From Nesterenkonia lutea (GTDB lineage Bacteria > Actinomycetota > Actinomycetes > Actinomycetales > Micrococcaceae): a DNA stretch of 64,000 nt. The translations under genes and the position numbers were made by a program. This document shows, in pieces, positions 41,357 to 51,218 of the stretch. Each line of letters begins with the position of its first letter. Positions within the stretch are counted from its first letter, which is position 1. The notes below the pieces were generated by a model. That model was given only the letters and a program-made list of their open reading frames with translations. It was not told the DNA's origin and did no database searches. The stretch is taken from NCBI RefSeq assembly GCF_014873955.1, contig NZ_JADBED010000001.1, forward strand, positions 2,818,825 to 2,882,824. The letters run 5' to 3'.

Positions 41357-43771
41357 CTATATCTGCGGGGGAGCGTCCCGGTCCGTGCTCGCGGGCCGCG
41401 CGGCGAGGATGCCGCGCAGCAGGTTCAGCGCGGACTGCTTCTCCAGCGGGTTGTTCCGGTTGCCGCACTTCGGTGACTGCACGCAGGAGGGGCAGCCCGT
41501 GGCGCAGCTGCATCCGGAGATGGTCTCGGCGGTGGCTCCGATCCACTCGGCGGCCAGCTCGAAGCCACGCTGCGCGAAGCCCGCTCCGCCGGGGTGCCCG
41601 TCATAGACGAAGATCGTGGGCAGCTCGGTGTCACGGTGCAGCGCGGTGGAGACGCCGCCGATGTCCCAGCGGTCACCCGAGGTCAGCAGCGGCAGCAGTC
41701 CGATCATGGCGTGCTCGGCCGCGTGCAGCGCACCGGGAACATGCTCGGGGACGACCCCGGCGGCCGACAGCGCGGTCTCGGGGGCGGTCATCCACATGGC
41801 GTGGGTGCGCAGCGAGGAGGGCGGCAGATCAAGCGGCTCATCGGAGAGCACCTCCGAGGAGCCCAGGGCCTTGCGCTGGAAGCCGACGACGGTGCCGGTC
41901 ACCTCGACCATGCCGCTGTGCAGCCGGTAGCGCCCCCAGTCGACCTCCTGATGGACCTCAAGCACCTCGATCGAGGTGGTCTCCCGCGCCTGGGTGTAAT
42001 ACGGCGGGGCGGCGGGAAACACCAGCACGGTGTTGTTCTCCTGGTCCAGGTCCTCCACGATGTAGCTGCGGCCCTGATGGACGTAGACCGCCCCGGGGTG
42101 CGCCTGCGGCTGGGCCTGGGCCGAGCCCATGTCCCCGATCACCGTGCCGTCCTGGACGTTCACGATCGTGAAGGGCCCGCCGCCGTCGGAGCGCAGCTTG
42201 ACCCAGGAGGCGGCCGAGACGTCGTCGTGGGCGAAGAACCAGCCCCGCGGCCGGCGGCGCAGGTGCCCCTGCTCGGTGAGCGAGTCGATCAGCCAGCGCT
42301 CCGGATCGAACAGGTCCAGGTCTGGCGGCGTCAGGGGCAGCTCCTGGGCCGCCGCGAGGACATGCGGCGCCGCCACATGCGGGTTCGAGGGGTCGGTGAC
42401 CGCGTCCTCCACCGCGGTGTCGAAGATCGCCTCCGGATGGTCCAGCAGATACGAGTCCAGCGGGTCATCCCCGGCGATGAAGAAGGCCGCTCCCCGCTGC
42501 CCGGAGCGTCCGGCCCGGCCGAGCTGCTGGAAGAAGGAGGCGCGAGTGCCGGGCCAGCCGGCGATGATCACGGCATCGAGTCCGGAGATGTCGATCCCGA
42601 GCTCCAGCGCGGGTGTGGAGGCCACCCCCAGCAGGCGCCCCTCGCGCAGGGCGTCCTCCAGCTCTCGACGTTCCTCCTTCAGGTAGCCGGAGCGGTAGGC
42701 GGCGACCCGCCCGCGCAGGTCACGATCGACCTCGGCCAGGGAGTCTGCGGCGATCTGCGCAATCGTCTCTGCCCCGCGGCGGGACTTGATGAATGCCAGC
42801 GTCCGATGACCCGCCACCACGAGATCGGAGAGGATGTCCGCCGCCTCCACGGTGAGGCTGCGCTTCAGCGGGGCGGCGTTGTCGCCGGTGAGCTCCGAGG
42901 AGGTGGCCTCCCAGAGGTAGACATCCACCGCGCCGTGGGGTGAGGCGTCCTCGGTGACAGCCTCCACTGTGTGCTGCGGGTGTCCGATGAGCCGAGAGAA
43001 CGACGTCGCGGGGTCACCGCTGGTCGCGGAGGCGCCGGTGAAGACCGGGTCTGCGCCGTAGTGGGCGCACACCCGACGCAGCCGGCGCAGCAGCAGCGCG
43101 ATGTGTGAGCCGAAGACCCCGCGGCAGGTATGGGCCTCATCGATGATCACATAGCGCAGCCGGGCGAAGAACCGGGCCCAGGCCCGATGATTCGGCAGGA
43201 TCCCGACGTTGAGCATGTCCGGGTTGGTGAGCACCACATTGGCGTGCTGGCGGACCCAGCGGCGCTGGTCGGGATCGGTGTCCCCGTCATAGGCGGCCGG
43301 TCGGATGCCGGCCTCGGGCCCCTGGACGGAGGTGGCCTCGGCGAGCTGGGTCAGCGCGTCGAGCTGATCTGCGGCCAGCGCCTTCGTGGGGGAGAGGTAG
43401 AGCATCGTTGCCCCGACACGGGAGCCGGATCCTTCAGGTCCGGGCGCTGCACCCGCTGGTCCGCCACAGATCTCAGCGAGCCCTGGAAGCTGCGTGCCGA
43501 GCGACTTTCCGGACGCCGTTCCGGTGGCCAGGATCGTATGTCGACCGGAGTGCAGCGCCTCTGCGGCCTGCACCTGATGGGTGTAGAGACCGGTGACGCC
43601 GAGCTGGCGATAGCCGGCCCGCAGGCTGCTCGGCACCCAGGCGGGCCATGGCGCGGTCTGGGCCCGGCGCGCAGCGAGCGTGCGCACATGCCGCAGCGGA
43701 CCGGCATCACTGACCTCAGTGGGCAGTCCGGCCCGGCGCAGCAGCTCATAGGGTTCCTGATCGGGCATCAC
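41357..43771 (-). CDS. DEAD/DEAH-box helicase with DUF1998 zinc domain (MrfA/Hrq1/SftH type)
   Basis: 804 aa. Superfamily 2 motor: ATGTASGKSLGTQLP (Walker A), YLSPTKALAADQ (Ia), IIDEAHTCRG (DEAH, motif II), GASAT (III), STPALELGIDISG (V) and QQLGRAGRSGQRG (VI). The C-terminal DUF1998-like region ends in a four-cysteine cluster, CSCATGCPSCVQSPKCGNRN. This is the layout of B. subtilis MrfA (mitomycin repair), yeast Hrq1 and M. smegmatis SftH, 3'-5' DNA translocases. Rv3649 lies near the Tad genes and topA in mycobacteria, as here. Two ATGs at 43771/43768 are equivalent starts. Confidence 0.9.
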   Translation of the reverse strand: MMPDQEPYELLRRAGLPTEVSDAGPLRHVRTLAARRAQTAPWPAWVPSSLRAGYRQLGVTGLYTHQVQAAEALHSGRHTILATGTASGKSLGTQLPGLAEICGGPAGAAPGPEGSGSRVGATMLYLSPTKALAADQLDALTQLAEATSVQGPEAGIRPAAYDGDTDPDQRRWVRQHANVVLTNPDMLNVGILPNHRAWARFFARLRYVIIDEAHTCRGVFGSHIALLLRRLRRVCAHYGADPVFTGASATSGDPATSFSRLIGHPQHTVEAVTEDASPHGAVDVYLWEATSSELTGDNAAPLKRSLTVEAADILSDLVVAGHRTLAFIKSRRGAETIAQIAADSLAEVDRDLRGRVAAYRSGYLKEERRELEDALREGRLLGVASTPALELGIDISGLDAVIIAGWPGTRASFFQQLGRAGRSGQRGAAFFIAGDDPLDSYLLDHPEAIFDTAVEDAVTDPSNPHVAAPHVLAAAQELPLTPPDLDLFDPERWLIDSLTEQGHLRRRPRGWFFAHDDVSAASWVKLRSDGGGPFTIVNVQDGTVIGDMGSAQAQPQAHPGAVYVHQGRSYIVEDLDQENNTVLVFPAAPPYYTQARETTSIEVLEVHQEVDWGRYRLHSGMVEVTGTVVGFQRKALGSSEVLSDEPLDLPPSSLRTHAMWMTAPETALSAAGVVPEHVPGALHAAEHAMIGLLPLLTSGDRWDIGGVSTALHRDTELPTIFVYDGHPGGAGFAQRGFELAAEWIGATAETISGCSCATGCPSCVQSPKCGNRNNPLEKQSALNLLRGILAARPASTDRDAPPQI

Positions 43772-43822
43772 CCTCAGGCTACGTCAGCTGCTCAGAGCAG
43801 CCGTTCAGACCAGTCCTTGGGG

Positions 43823-44524
43823 TCAGCCTTTGAGGTCGTCGAACTGCGAGTGGCTCGGGCGGATCCGTCCGCCTGCCGCGGCGCCGTAGACATGCACATC
43901 ACCGAGCAGGGTCCAGCCCAGGTACTCATAGAGCTCCTGGCCGTCGGCGGTCGCGACGAGCAGGCCCTCCTCCACGTCGTGCTCATGGGCGATGGCGATC
44001 AGCGCACGGGTCACGAAGGTGCCCAGGCCGCGGCGTCGGTAGTCGTCGCTGGTGTAGATGCGATCGAGGATGGCGTACTGGTCCACCGTGGCGACGCGGC
44101 CGCGGGCGGCGACGTTCTCACCGTCACGCACGGTGAACAGGGTCCAGCCGTCATGGTCGTCCCGGCTGGTGCTGAAGCCTTCCGGGGTGATGGGGTCCTC
44201 GACGTCCTGAGTCTCCATGTCCACGACCATGAGCTTCTCTTCGTCGCTGATCAGCTGCAGCCCGTCCACGGGGTTCTGGTTCAGCGAGGGAGCGCCGGGC
44301 TCCGCGATCACGGTCAGCAGACGGGCAGCATCCTTCGCCACGGCCGAGGCGATCTTGCGCAGATCCGTCTCCTCGGGGGCATAGAGCACGTACTCCCACT
44401 CGTCGGAATCCCCGGAGCGGAGCGCCGAGTGCACATTGCCCTCGTGCTGCACGTCGTATTCGTGCGTCCTGGCCCATCCGGTCACCCAATGGCGGACGAG
44501 GTCATCGCTCAGCTCAGAAGTCAT
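43823..44524 (-). CDS. GNAT family N-acetyltransferase
   Basis: 233 aa from ATG at 44522-44524 (MTSELSDDLVRHWV). The C-terminal half has the acetyl-CoA loop DDYRRRGLGTFVTRAL near 165-180 and a following QELYEYLGWTLLG, standard for GNAT enzymes. The N-terminal ~100 residues may be a degenerate second GNAT-like domain. No substrate can be deduced. It lies between the helicase (same strand) and the divergent trhO gene. Confidence 0.82.
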   Translation of the reverse strand: MTSELSDDLVRHWVTGWARTHEYDVQHEGNVHSALRSGDSDEWEYVLYAPEETDLRKIASAVAKDAARLLTVIAEPGAPSLNQNPVDGLQLISDEEKLMVVDMETQDVEDPITPEGFSTSRDDHDGWTLFTVRDGENVAARGRVATVDQYAILDRIYTSDDYRRRGLGTFVTRALIAIAHEHDVEEGLLVATADGQELYEYLGWTLLGDVHVYGAAAGGRIRPSHSQFDDLKG

Positions 44525-44618
44525 GATCCGACCATACAAAGAAAATGCTTCCCAGCGTGAGGGGCAGCGACAACGAGTTCATAAAGATGTCGTTCAGAAC
44601 TACCCTTGAACGGTGAGC

Positions 44619-45563
44619 ATGTCCCGGATAGTCCTCTATTACACCTTCACTCCGCTGCCCGATCCCGAGGCGGTGAAGCTGTGGCAGCACACGCTGTGTC
44701 GGGAGCTCGGCCTCAGGGGTCGCATCTTGATCTCCCCGCAGGGGATCAACGGAACCGTCGGCGGCGAGATCAAGGCAGTCAAGCAGTACGTGAAGCAGAC
44801 CCGCGCCTACGCCCCGTTCAAGGACATGGCGTTCAAATGGTCTGAGGGCGGGGCCGAGCAGTTCCCCCGCCTCTCCGTGAAGGTGCGCCCGGAGCTCGTG
44901 GCCTTCGGGGTCCCCGAGCAGGTCGAGGTGGACGCTGACGGCGTCGTCGACGGCGGGAAGCACCTGCAGCCGGAAGAGGTCCATGAACTGGTCGAGGCGA
45001 AGCGGGCACAGGGAGTCGACGTCGCCTTCTTCGACGGGCGCAATGCCATGGAGGCGCAGATCGGCCGATTCAAGAACGCGATCGTGCCCGAGACGGAGAC
45101 CACCCGAGACTTCATCGCGGAGCTGGACTCCGGCAAGTACGACCATCTCAAGGACCAGCCGGTGGTGACCTATTGCACCGGCGGGATCCGCTGTGAGGTG
45201 CTCTCCTCGCTGATGCGCAGGCGGGGGTTCGAGGAGGTCTACCAGATCGACGGCGGCATCGTCCGCTACGGCGAGACCTTCGGCGACGACGGCCTCTGGG
45301 AGGGTGAGCTCTACGTCTTCGATTCCAGGATGAACACGACGTTCTCCCCACAGGCGAAGACCATCGGCGAATGCACCCACTGCGGGAACCCCACCAGCAC
45401 CTTCCACAACTGCATGGACCGAGGCTGTTCCACGCTGCAGCTCTACTGCGAGGACTGCCGGCACATCCCCGAGACCACCCGGTGCGAGACCTGCCGGGCG
45501 CGGCTGCAGCAGGACCCGGGACACCCGAACTCCGGTCGACTGGAGAAGGTGCGTCGCGGGTGA
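44619..45563 (+). CDS. trhO: tRNA uridine(34) hydroxylase TrhO (rhodanese family, YceA)
   Basis: 314 aa from ATG at 44619; GTG at 44613 is an equal alternative. TrhO hydroxylates U34 of certain tRNAs using oxygen. It has the N-terminal acylphosphatase-like domain ([14 protein letters not shown] near 35-48) and a rhodanese domain with catalytic Cys186 in [14 protein letters not shown]. The C-terminus has a cysteine-rich zinc-like tail (THCGNP, CMDRGC, YCEDC, CETC). Length and motifs match the family. Its stop overlaps the start of the methyltransferase gene as GTGA. Confidence 0.92.
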   Translation: MSRIVLYYTFTPLPDPEAVKLWQHTLCRELGLRGRILISPQGINGTVGGEIKAVKQYVKQTRAYAPFKDMAFKWSEGGAEQFPRLSVKVRPELVAFGVPEQVEVDADGVVDGGKHLQPEEVHELVEAKRAQGVDVAFFDGRNAMEAQIGRFKNAIVPETETTRDFIAELDSGKYDHLKDQPVVTYCTGGIRCEVLSSLMRRRGFEEVYQIDGGIVRYGETFGDDGLWEGELYVFDSRMNTTFSPQAKTIGECTHCGNPTSTFHNCMDRGCSTLQLYCEDCRHIPETTRCETCRARLQQDPGHPNSGRLEKVRRG

Positions 45564-47212
45564 GCTCCGTCGATCCGGCGCAGTCCGCCCCGGCTCCCTC
45601 GCCGCCGGCTCCGGTCGCGGAGGCAGAACTGGTCGCCGCCCTGCGCGCTGACCTGCTCTCCGCCCGCTTCACCAATGATCATCTCGCGGGGCTGCTCGGC
45701 CCCGACATCATCGACGCGTTGGACCGCGATCAGCTCGTGCCCGGCCAGCTGCGCGTGCGGGAGCTCCTCGAGGCGACCACGCCCGCGGAGCCCAGCGTCG
45801 TGCTCTCTGCGCTGTGGCTGCTCGGCATGGAGCTGAGCACCGCTGAAGTCCAGGAAGCCCTGCCCCGCGTGGGGGTCGCGGGTCTGTGCGCGCTCGGGCT
45901 GGTGCGCCGCGAGCACCACGACGACGGCGAGTGGTGCCGCCCCGCTGTGGACCTGCGTCCCTACCAGGCCGAGCAGCGCGACGGGCTGGCTGACCTGTGG
46001 GTGGTCAGCGACCTCTCCGCCCACCAGCTGCAGGGCCCGCTCCCGAGTGACCATGTGCTGGGCATCGGCAGGGCGAGCCTGACCCTGGCGGCCTCGATCC
46101 ACCGACGCCCCGTGCACACCGCCCTGGAGATCGGCACCGGCTGCGGGATCCAGCTGCTTCACCTGCTGGATCATGCCGAGCATGTGGTCGCCACTGACCT
46201 CAGCCCTCGCGCGCTGTCCTTCACGGCTTTCAACCTGTTGCTCAATGCCGCTGAACTGGGGCTTTCCCCAGAGAACATCGATGCACGGGTGGAGCTCGTC
46301 CAGGGAAGCCTCTTCGAACCAGTTGCGGGTCGGGTCTTTGACCTGATCGTCTCCAACCCGCCCTTCGTGATCACGCCGCGCTCTTCCGAGGAGCAGACCG
46401 CCGCCCGGTACACCTACCGGGACGGAGGACGCCGCGGGGATCTCCTCATGGAGGAGCTGCTCACCGAGCTGCCGCAGTTCCTCACCGATGCCGGAACGGC
46501 ACAGATGCTGGGCAACTGGGAGATCCCGGACGACGCCGAGTGGGACGCCCGCCCTCGGCTATGGTGCGAGCAGCTCGCTGCAGACGGCCCCGTGGACGCG
46601 TGGTTCATCCAGCGCGACCAGCAGACCGGCGCCGAATACGCCGAGACCTGGCTCCGCGACGCCTCCACCCAGCGAGATCTGGGGCAGTACCGCCGTCGCT
46701 ATGCCCAGTATCTGGAGGACTTCGCCTCGCGCCGGGTCCAGGCCGTGGGATTCGGGATGATCTGGATGCGCCGCAGGTCCGCGACCGATGCCGCCATGGC
46801 GCCCTGGCGCAGATTCGAGGAGATCACCGGGCCGGTGGAGCAGCCGCTGGGCCCCGTCATCGGAGGCACCGTGGCCCGTGCGGAGGCCGTGGCGCGAGAC
46901 CCCCAGGCGGTGCTGGATTCCACGCTCGTCGTCGCCAGCGATGTCACGGAGGAGCGCCACCAGCGTTTCGGGGCGGTTCATCCTGAAGTGATCCTGGCAC
47001 GTCAAGGTGCGGGTCTGCGGCGTTCTCGTCCGGTCTCCAGCGCCGCTGCAGGACTCCTCGGCGCCGCAGACGGGGATTTCACCGTGAGCCAGCTCGCCAC
47101 AGCAGTGGCTTCGCTGATGGACGAACAGCCCACGGAGGACGCGGACCTTGAGCAGGCGCTGCGCGCCGAGATCCTTGACCTCTATATAGAGGGATACCTC
47201 ACGCAGTCTTGA
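45560..47212 (+). CDS. Class I SAM-dependent methyltransferase with N-terminal DUF7059-like domain
   Basis: 550 aa from GTG at 45560, overlapping trhO by 4 bp. The first ~150 residues are a helical winged-like domain ([26 protein letters not shown]). The methyltransferase core follows: [16 protein letters not shown] (SAM binding), [11 protein letters not shown] and the catalytic [15 protein letters not shown] marks methylation of a planar nitrogen in nucleic acid bases or glutamine, as in RsmC or PrmC. The C-terminal ~180 residues are specific to actinobacterial homologues. The target is unknown; adjacency to trhO and topA suggests RNA or DNA. Confidence 0.82.
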   Translation: MSSVDPAQSAPAPSPPAPVAEAELVAALRADLLSARFTNDHLAGLLGPDIIDALDRDQLVPGQLRVRELLEATTPAEPSVVLSALWLLGMELSTAEVQEALPRVGVAGLCALGLVRREHHDDGEWCRPAVDLRPYQAEQRDGLADLWVVSDLSAHQLQGPLPSDHVLGIGRASLTLAASIHRRPVHTALEIGTGCGIQLLHLLDHAEHVVATDLSPRALSFTAFNLLLNAAELGLSPENIDARVELVQGSLFEPVAGRVFDLIVSNPPFVITPRSSEEQTAARYTYRDGGRRGDLLMEELLTELPQFLTDAGTAQMLGNWEIPDDAEWDARPRLWCEQLAADGPVDAWFIQRDQQTGAEYAETWLRDASTQRDLGQYRRRYAQYLEDFASRRVQAVGFGMIWMRRRSATDAAMAPWRRFEEITGPVEQPLGPVIGGTVARAEAVARDPQAVLDSTLVVASDVTEERHQRFGAVHPEVILARQGAGLRRSRPVSSAAAGLLGAADGDFTVSQLATAVASLMDEQPTEDADLEQALRAEILDLYIEGYLTQS

Positions 47213-47318
47213 ATCCTGCGGCATCGGCGTGTTGTGCTCGCTGATATATTGAGCACTCGACGGCCAGCCTGCTGCTCATGCCCCGAGACTGCACCGCAAG
47301 AATTCCTCAAGGAGATCA

Positions 47319-50141
47319 GTGCCTGAAGGCAAGAAACTCGTCATCGTCGAGTCCCCGGCGAAGTCCAAGTCCATCGCCAAGTATCTTGGCGATGACTTCA
47401 TCGTGGACGCTTCCGCCGGGCATATCCGTGACCTGCCGCAGCCTTCAGAGCTGCCCACTGACATGAAGAAGGGCCCCTTCGGCCGGTTCGCGGTGAACCC
47501 CGACGACGGCTTCGCCCCGTACTACGTGATCTCTGACTCCAAGAAGAAGAAGGTCACCGAGCTCAAGTGGGCACTCAAGGACGCCTCCGAGCTCTACCTC
47601 GCCACTGACGCCGACCGCGAAGGTGAAGCCATCGCATGGCACCTGCTGCAGGTGCTCAAGCCCAAGGTCCCCGTCTACCGGATGACCTTCACCGAGATCA
47701 CCAAAGAGGGCATCACCCGCGCGCTTGAGAATGTTCGCCAGATCGACGACGACCTGGTCGACGCGCAGGAGACCCGCCGCATCCTGGACCGGCTCTACGG
47801 CTACGAGATCTCTCCGGTGCTCTGGCGCAAGGTCGGCAAGGGCCTCTCCGCAGGCCGCGTGCAGTCAGTGGCCACCCGAATGGTGGTCGAGCGCGAGCGC
47901 GAACGCATGGCCTTCGTCCCGGCCGGATACTGGGACCTCTCCGGAAGCTTCGCCACCGCCGCCGGGGAGGAGTTCACGGCCAAGCTCAACGCCGTCGACG
48001 GCGCCCGCGTCGCCACCGGCGCGGACTTCAATGATCGCGGCGAGCTGAAGTCCACCCGCTCCAAGACCGAGGTCAGCGTCCTGGACCGCGAAGCCGCCGA
48101 GGCTCTTGCCGAAGGGCTGACCAAGGCGGAGTTCACCGTGGACTCGGTCGAGGACAAGCCGTACTCGCGCCGCCCCCAGCCTCCCTTCATCACCTCGACG
48201 TTGCAGCAGGAGGCGTCCCGCAGGCTGCGGTTCTCCTCGCGGGCGACCATGCAGGTGGCCCAGCGGCTGTATGAGAACGGCTACATCACGTATATGCGCA
48301 CCGACTCGGTGACGCTCTCCAATGAGGCGATCACCGCAGCCCGGCGACAGATCACCGAGCTCTACGGGGCGGACCACGCGCCCTCGAGTCCGCGGTTCTA
48401 CTCCAAGAAGAACGAGACCGCCCAAGAGGCGCACGAGGCGATCCGTCCCTCGGGAGACCACTTCCGCACCCCCGGCCAGGTGGCCAATGAGCTCTCCAAG
48501 GACGAGTTCAAGCTCTACGAGCTGATCTGGAAGCGCACCGTCGCCTCACAGATGGCCGACGCCAAGGGCTTCACCGCCTCCGTGCGGCTCAGCGCCTCCG
48601 TCTCCGAGGGGCCCGAAGCTGGCACCACCGCCACCTTCGGCGCCTCCGGCACCGTCATCACCTTCCCCGGATTCCTGGCCGCCTACGAGGAGATCCGCGA
48701 GAACTCCTCCGAGGAGGACGACGCCAAAGCCGGCAAGGCCGACAAACGGCTGCCGAAGATCGAGACCGGGGAGAACCTGATCGGCCGCGACGTCCAGGCC
48801 AAGGGTCATGAGACGACCCCGCCGGCGCGCTACACCGAGGCCACGATCGTCGCAGAGCTGGAGAAGCGCGAGATCGGCCGCCCCTCCACCTACGCACCGA
48901 CAATCTCGACCATCATGGACCGCGGCTACGTGACCAAGCGCGGCTCCGCGCTGATCCCCTCCTGGACCGCGTTCAGCGTGATCCGGCTGCTGGAGGAACA
49001 CTTCGGCAAGTATGTGAACTACGACTTCACCGCTCGCATGGAGGAGGACCTGGACCAGATCGCGCGCGGTGAGATCCAGCGCGAGGCCTGGCTGCAGGGC
49101 TTCTACTTCGGTGCCCAGGACGGCGTCGACGGGCTCAAGCACGTGGTGGAGAACCTCGGGGAGATCGATGCCCGGGCCATCAACTCCATCGAGATCGCAC
49201 CCGGCGTGAACCTGCGGGTGGGACGCTACGGGCCTTACCTGGAGCGCCCGAACCCCGACGGCGTCGTCAACGCCGAAGGTGAACTGGAGCCTCAGCGCGC
49301 GAATCTGCCGCAGGACCTCGCCCCCGACGAACTCACCGTCGACAAGGCCGAGGAGCTCTTCGAGCAGGCGCAGCACTCCGGACGTGTGCTGGGCACCGAC
49401 CCGGAGACCGGACGCGAGATCGTCGCCAAGGACGGACGCTACGGCCCCTATGTCACCGAGCTGATCGAGGAGATGACCGAGGCGCAGCTCGAAGAGCATA
49501 TGAAGTCGCTGCCCACCGAGTACTACAAGAACGGCAAGCCCAAGCCGAAGAAGAAGCCTGCCAAGGTCAAGCCTCGCACCGGTTCCCTGCTCAGCGACAT
49601 GACCCTGGAGACCGTGGACCTCGAGCAGGCGCTGCGCCTGCTCTCGCTGCCCCGAGTGGTGGGCACCGATGAGGACGGCGAAGAGATCACGGCGCAGAAC
49701 GGTCGATTCGGGCCGTACCTGAAGAAGGGCTCGGATTCTCGGTCCCTGGAGACCGAGGAGCAGATGTTCACGGTCACGCTGGAGGAGGCCAAGGCCATCT
49801 ACGCCCAGCCCAAGCAGCGCGGACGCCGCGCAGCCGTGCCTCCGCTGGCGGAGTTCGGCCCGGACCCCACCTCTGAGAAGCCTGTGGTGGTCAAGGACGG
49901 CCGATTCGGCCCCTATGTCACGGACGGCGAGACCAATGTGACCGTGCCGCGCAGCGTCTCCCTGGAGACGCTGACCAAGGAGCATGCCTACTCACTGCTG
50001 GCGGAGAAGCGAGCCGCGGGACCGAAGAAGCCGGGGGCCTCCAAGCCTGCGGCCAAGAAGTCTCCGGCAAAGAAGACCGCCGGCAAGAGCTCCGCAAAGA
50101 AGTCTCCAGCCAAGAAGACCACCGCGAAGACCGGATCCTAG
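47319..50141 (+). CDS. topA: DNA topoisomerase I (type IA)
   Basis: 940 aa from GTG at 47319, with AAGGAG 6 bases upstream. Toprim domain VIVESPAKSKSIAKYLG and ATDADREGEAIAWHLL; catalytic Tyr325 in ITYMRTDSV. After the core, four topoisomerase C-terminal repeats each contain G-R-Y/F-G-P-Y (near residues 632, 706, 790 and 865), and the end is a Lys/Ala-rich tail (KKSPAKKTAGKSSAKK), as in mycobacterial TopA. It removes negative supercoils. A small inverted repeat GTGCTC...GAGCAC (47234-47256) with TATATT lies in the promoter region. Ppx follows after 15 bp. Confidence 0.97.
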   Translation: MPEGKKLVIVESPAKSKSIAKYLGDDFIVDASAGHIRDLPQPSELPTDMKKGPFGRFAVNPDDGFAPYYVISDSKKKKVTELKWALKDASELYLATDADREGEAIAWHLLQVLKPKVPVYRMTFTEITKEGITRALENVRQIDDDLVDAQETRRILDRLYGYEISPVLWRKVGKGLSAGRVQSVATRMVVERERERMAFVPAGYWDLSGSFATAAGEEFTAKLNAVDGARVATGADFNDRGELKSTRSKTEVSVLDREAAEALAEGLTKAEFTVDSVEDKPYSRRPQPPFITSTLQQEASRRLRFSSRATMQVAQRLYENGYITYMRTDSVTLSNEAITAARRQITELYGADHAPSSPRFYSKKNETAQEAHEAIRPSGDHFRTPGQVANELSKDEFKLYELIWKRTVASQMADAKGFTASVRLSASVSEGPEAGTTATFGASGTVITFPGFLAAYEEIRENSSEEDDAKAGKADKRLPKIETGENLIGRDVQAKGHETTPPARYTEATIVAELEKREIGRPSTYAPTISTIMDRGYVTKRGSALIPSWTAFSVIRLLEEHFGKYVNYDFTARMEEDLDQIARGEIQREAWLQGFYFGAQDGVDGLKHVVENLGEIDARAINSIEIAPGVNLRVGRYGPYLERPNPDGVVNAEGELEPQRANLPQDLAPDELTVDKAEELFEQAQHSGRVLGTDPETGREIVAKDGRYGPYVTELIEEMTEAQLEEHMKSLPTEYYKNGKPKPKKKPAKVKPRTGSLLSDMTLETVDLEQALRLLSLPRVVGTDEDGEEITAQNGRFGPYLKKGSDSRSLETEEQMFTVTLEEAKAIYAQPKQRGRRAAVPPLAEFGPDPTSEKPVVVKDGRFGPYVTDGETNVTVPRSVSLETLTKEHAYSLLAEKRAAGPKKPGASKPAAKKSPAKKTAGKSSAKKSPAKKTTAKTGS

Positions 50142-50156
50142 CCGAGGAGTCACCTG

Positions 50157-51218
50157 ATGCGTCTGGGCGTGCTGGATATAGGTTCCAATACCGTGCACCT
50201 GCTCCTGGTGGATGCCCACCTCGGAGCGAAGCCTGAGGCTTTCGCCTCACACAAACGTCCCCTGTCCCTGGTCAAGCACCTTGACGAGCAGGGCGCGATC
50301 GCCGAGGAGGGCCAGCAGGAGCTGATCACCTTCATCGCCGAGGCCGCCCGGTTCGCGGCGCGGCACCGCGCGGAGGATCTTCTGTCCTTCTGCACCTCGG
50401 CGCTGCGTGAGGCCGCGAACGGCGAGGCGGTGCTGGAGCGTGTGGCGACCGAGACCGGGGTCGAGCTCACCGAGCTCAGCGGAGCTCAGGAGTCGGCGAT
50501 GACCTTCTTCGCCGCCAGACGCTGGCGCGGCTGGAGCGCCGGGGACATCCTGAACTTCGACATCGGCGGAGGATCGTTCGAGATCGCCTATGGGCGCGAT
50601 GAGCTTCCCTCCACCGCGGTCTCCCTGCCCTTGGGCGCCGGGCGACTCACCCGCGACTGGCTGAGCGAGGATCCCCCCAGCAAAGAGCAGGCCAAGTCCC
50701 TGAAGGGCTACATCCGTGAGGAGCTGGAGGCGGCCCGCCGCGAGTTCCCCGTGCTGAGTGAACACACCGAGGTGCTGGCCACCTCGAAGACCTTCCGATC
50801 CCTGGCCCGGATGACCGGCGCCGCTCCCTCCGCGTCCGGACCGTACGTGCCACGCAGCCTCGATCATCAGGAGCTCAAGCCGCTGTCCAAGCGTCTCGCC
50901 TCGATGACCGCGGCCGAGCGCGCCGAGCTGCCCGGGGTCTCCACCCTGCGTGCCCGGCAGGTCTTCGCCGGAGCACTGGTCGCCGAGCAGGCGATGAAGG
51001 TGTTCGGGATCGAGACGCTGCAGATCTGTCCCTGGGCGCTGCGTGAGGGCCTGATCCTGCGCCGGCTGGACTCCCTGGTGCGCGAGGGCGCCGTGGCCGT
51101 GCCCACCGCCCCCGGGGTTGGGCACGTGAACCTCGGCCGCGAGCTGCGCAGACCCTCACGCGGCGACGTCCCCGGCGGCCGTCCCCTGGCGGCTGCGGCG
51201 GTGGAACATGCCCACTGA
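50157..51218 (+). CDS. Ppx/GppA family exopolyphosphatase/pppGpp phosphatase
   Basis: 353 aa. Sugar-kinase/Hsp70-like phosphatase fold: MRLGVLDIGSNTVHLLLVD (phosphate 1), TSALREAANG, GWSAGDILNFDIGGGSFEIA (phosphate 2) and the PLGAGRLT region. Such enzymes hydrolyse polyphosphate or pppGpp; the ~320-350 aa actinobacterial type resembles Rv0496. Last residues overlap the next gene by 11 bp, and the order ppx, TIM barrel, proC matches Rv0496-Rv0498-Rv0500. The C-terminal ~30 residues are Arg/Pro-rich. Confidence 0.88.
   Translation: MRLGVLDIGSNTVHLLLVDAHLGAKPEAFASHKRPLSLVKHLDEQGAIAEEGQQELITFIAEAARFAARHRAEDLLSFCTSALREAANGEAVLERVATETGVELTELSGAQESAMTFFAARRWRGWSAGDILNFDIGGGSFEIAYGRDELPSTAVSLPLGAGRLTRDWLSEDPPSKEQAKSLKGYIREELEAARREFPVLSEHTEVLATSKTFRSLARMTGAAPSASGPYVPRSLDHQELKPLSKRLASMTAAERAELPGVSTLRARQVFAGALVAEQAMKVFGIETLQICPWALREGLILRRLDSLVREGAVAVPTAPGVGHVNLGRELRRPSRGDVPGGRPLAAAAVEHAH

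Noticed and set aside
41241..41546. 101-aa open frame in the gap before the helicase end
   Set aside because: Arg/His-rich frame overlapping the helicase 3' end in another reading frame, without a plausible ribosome-binding site or motifs.
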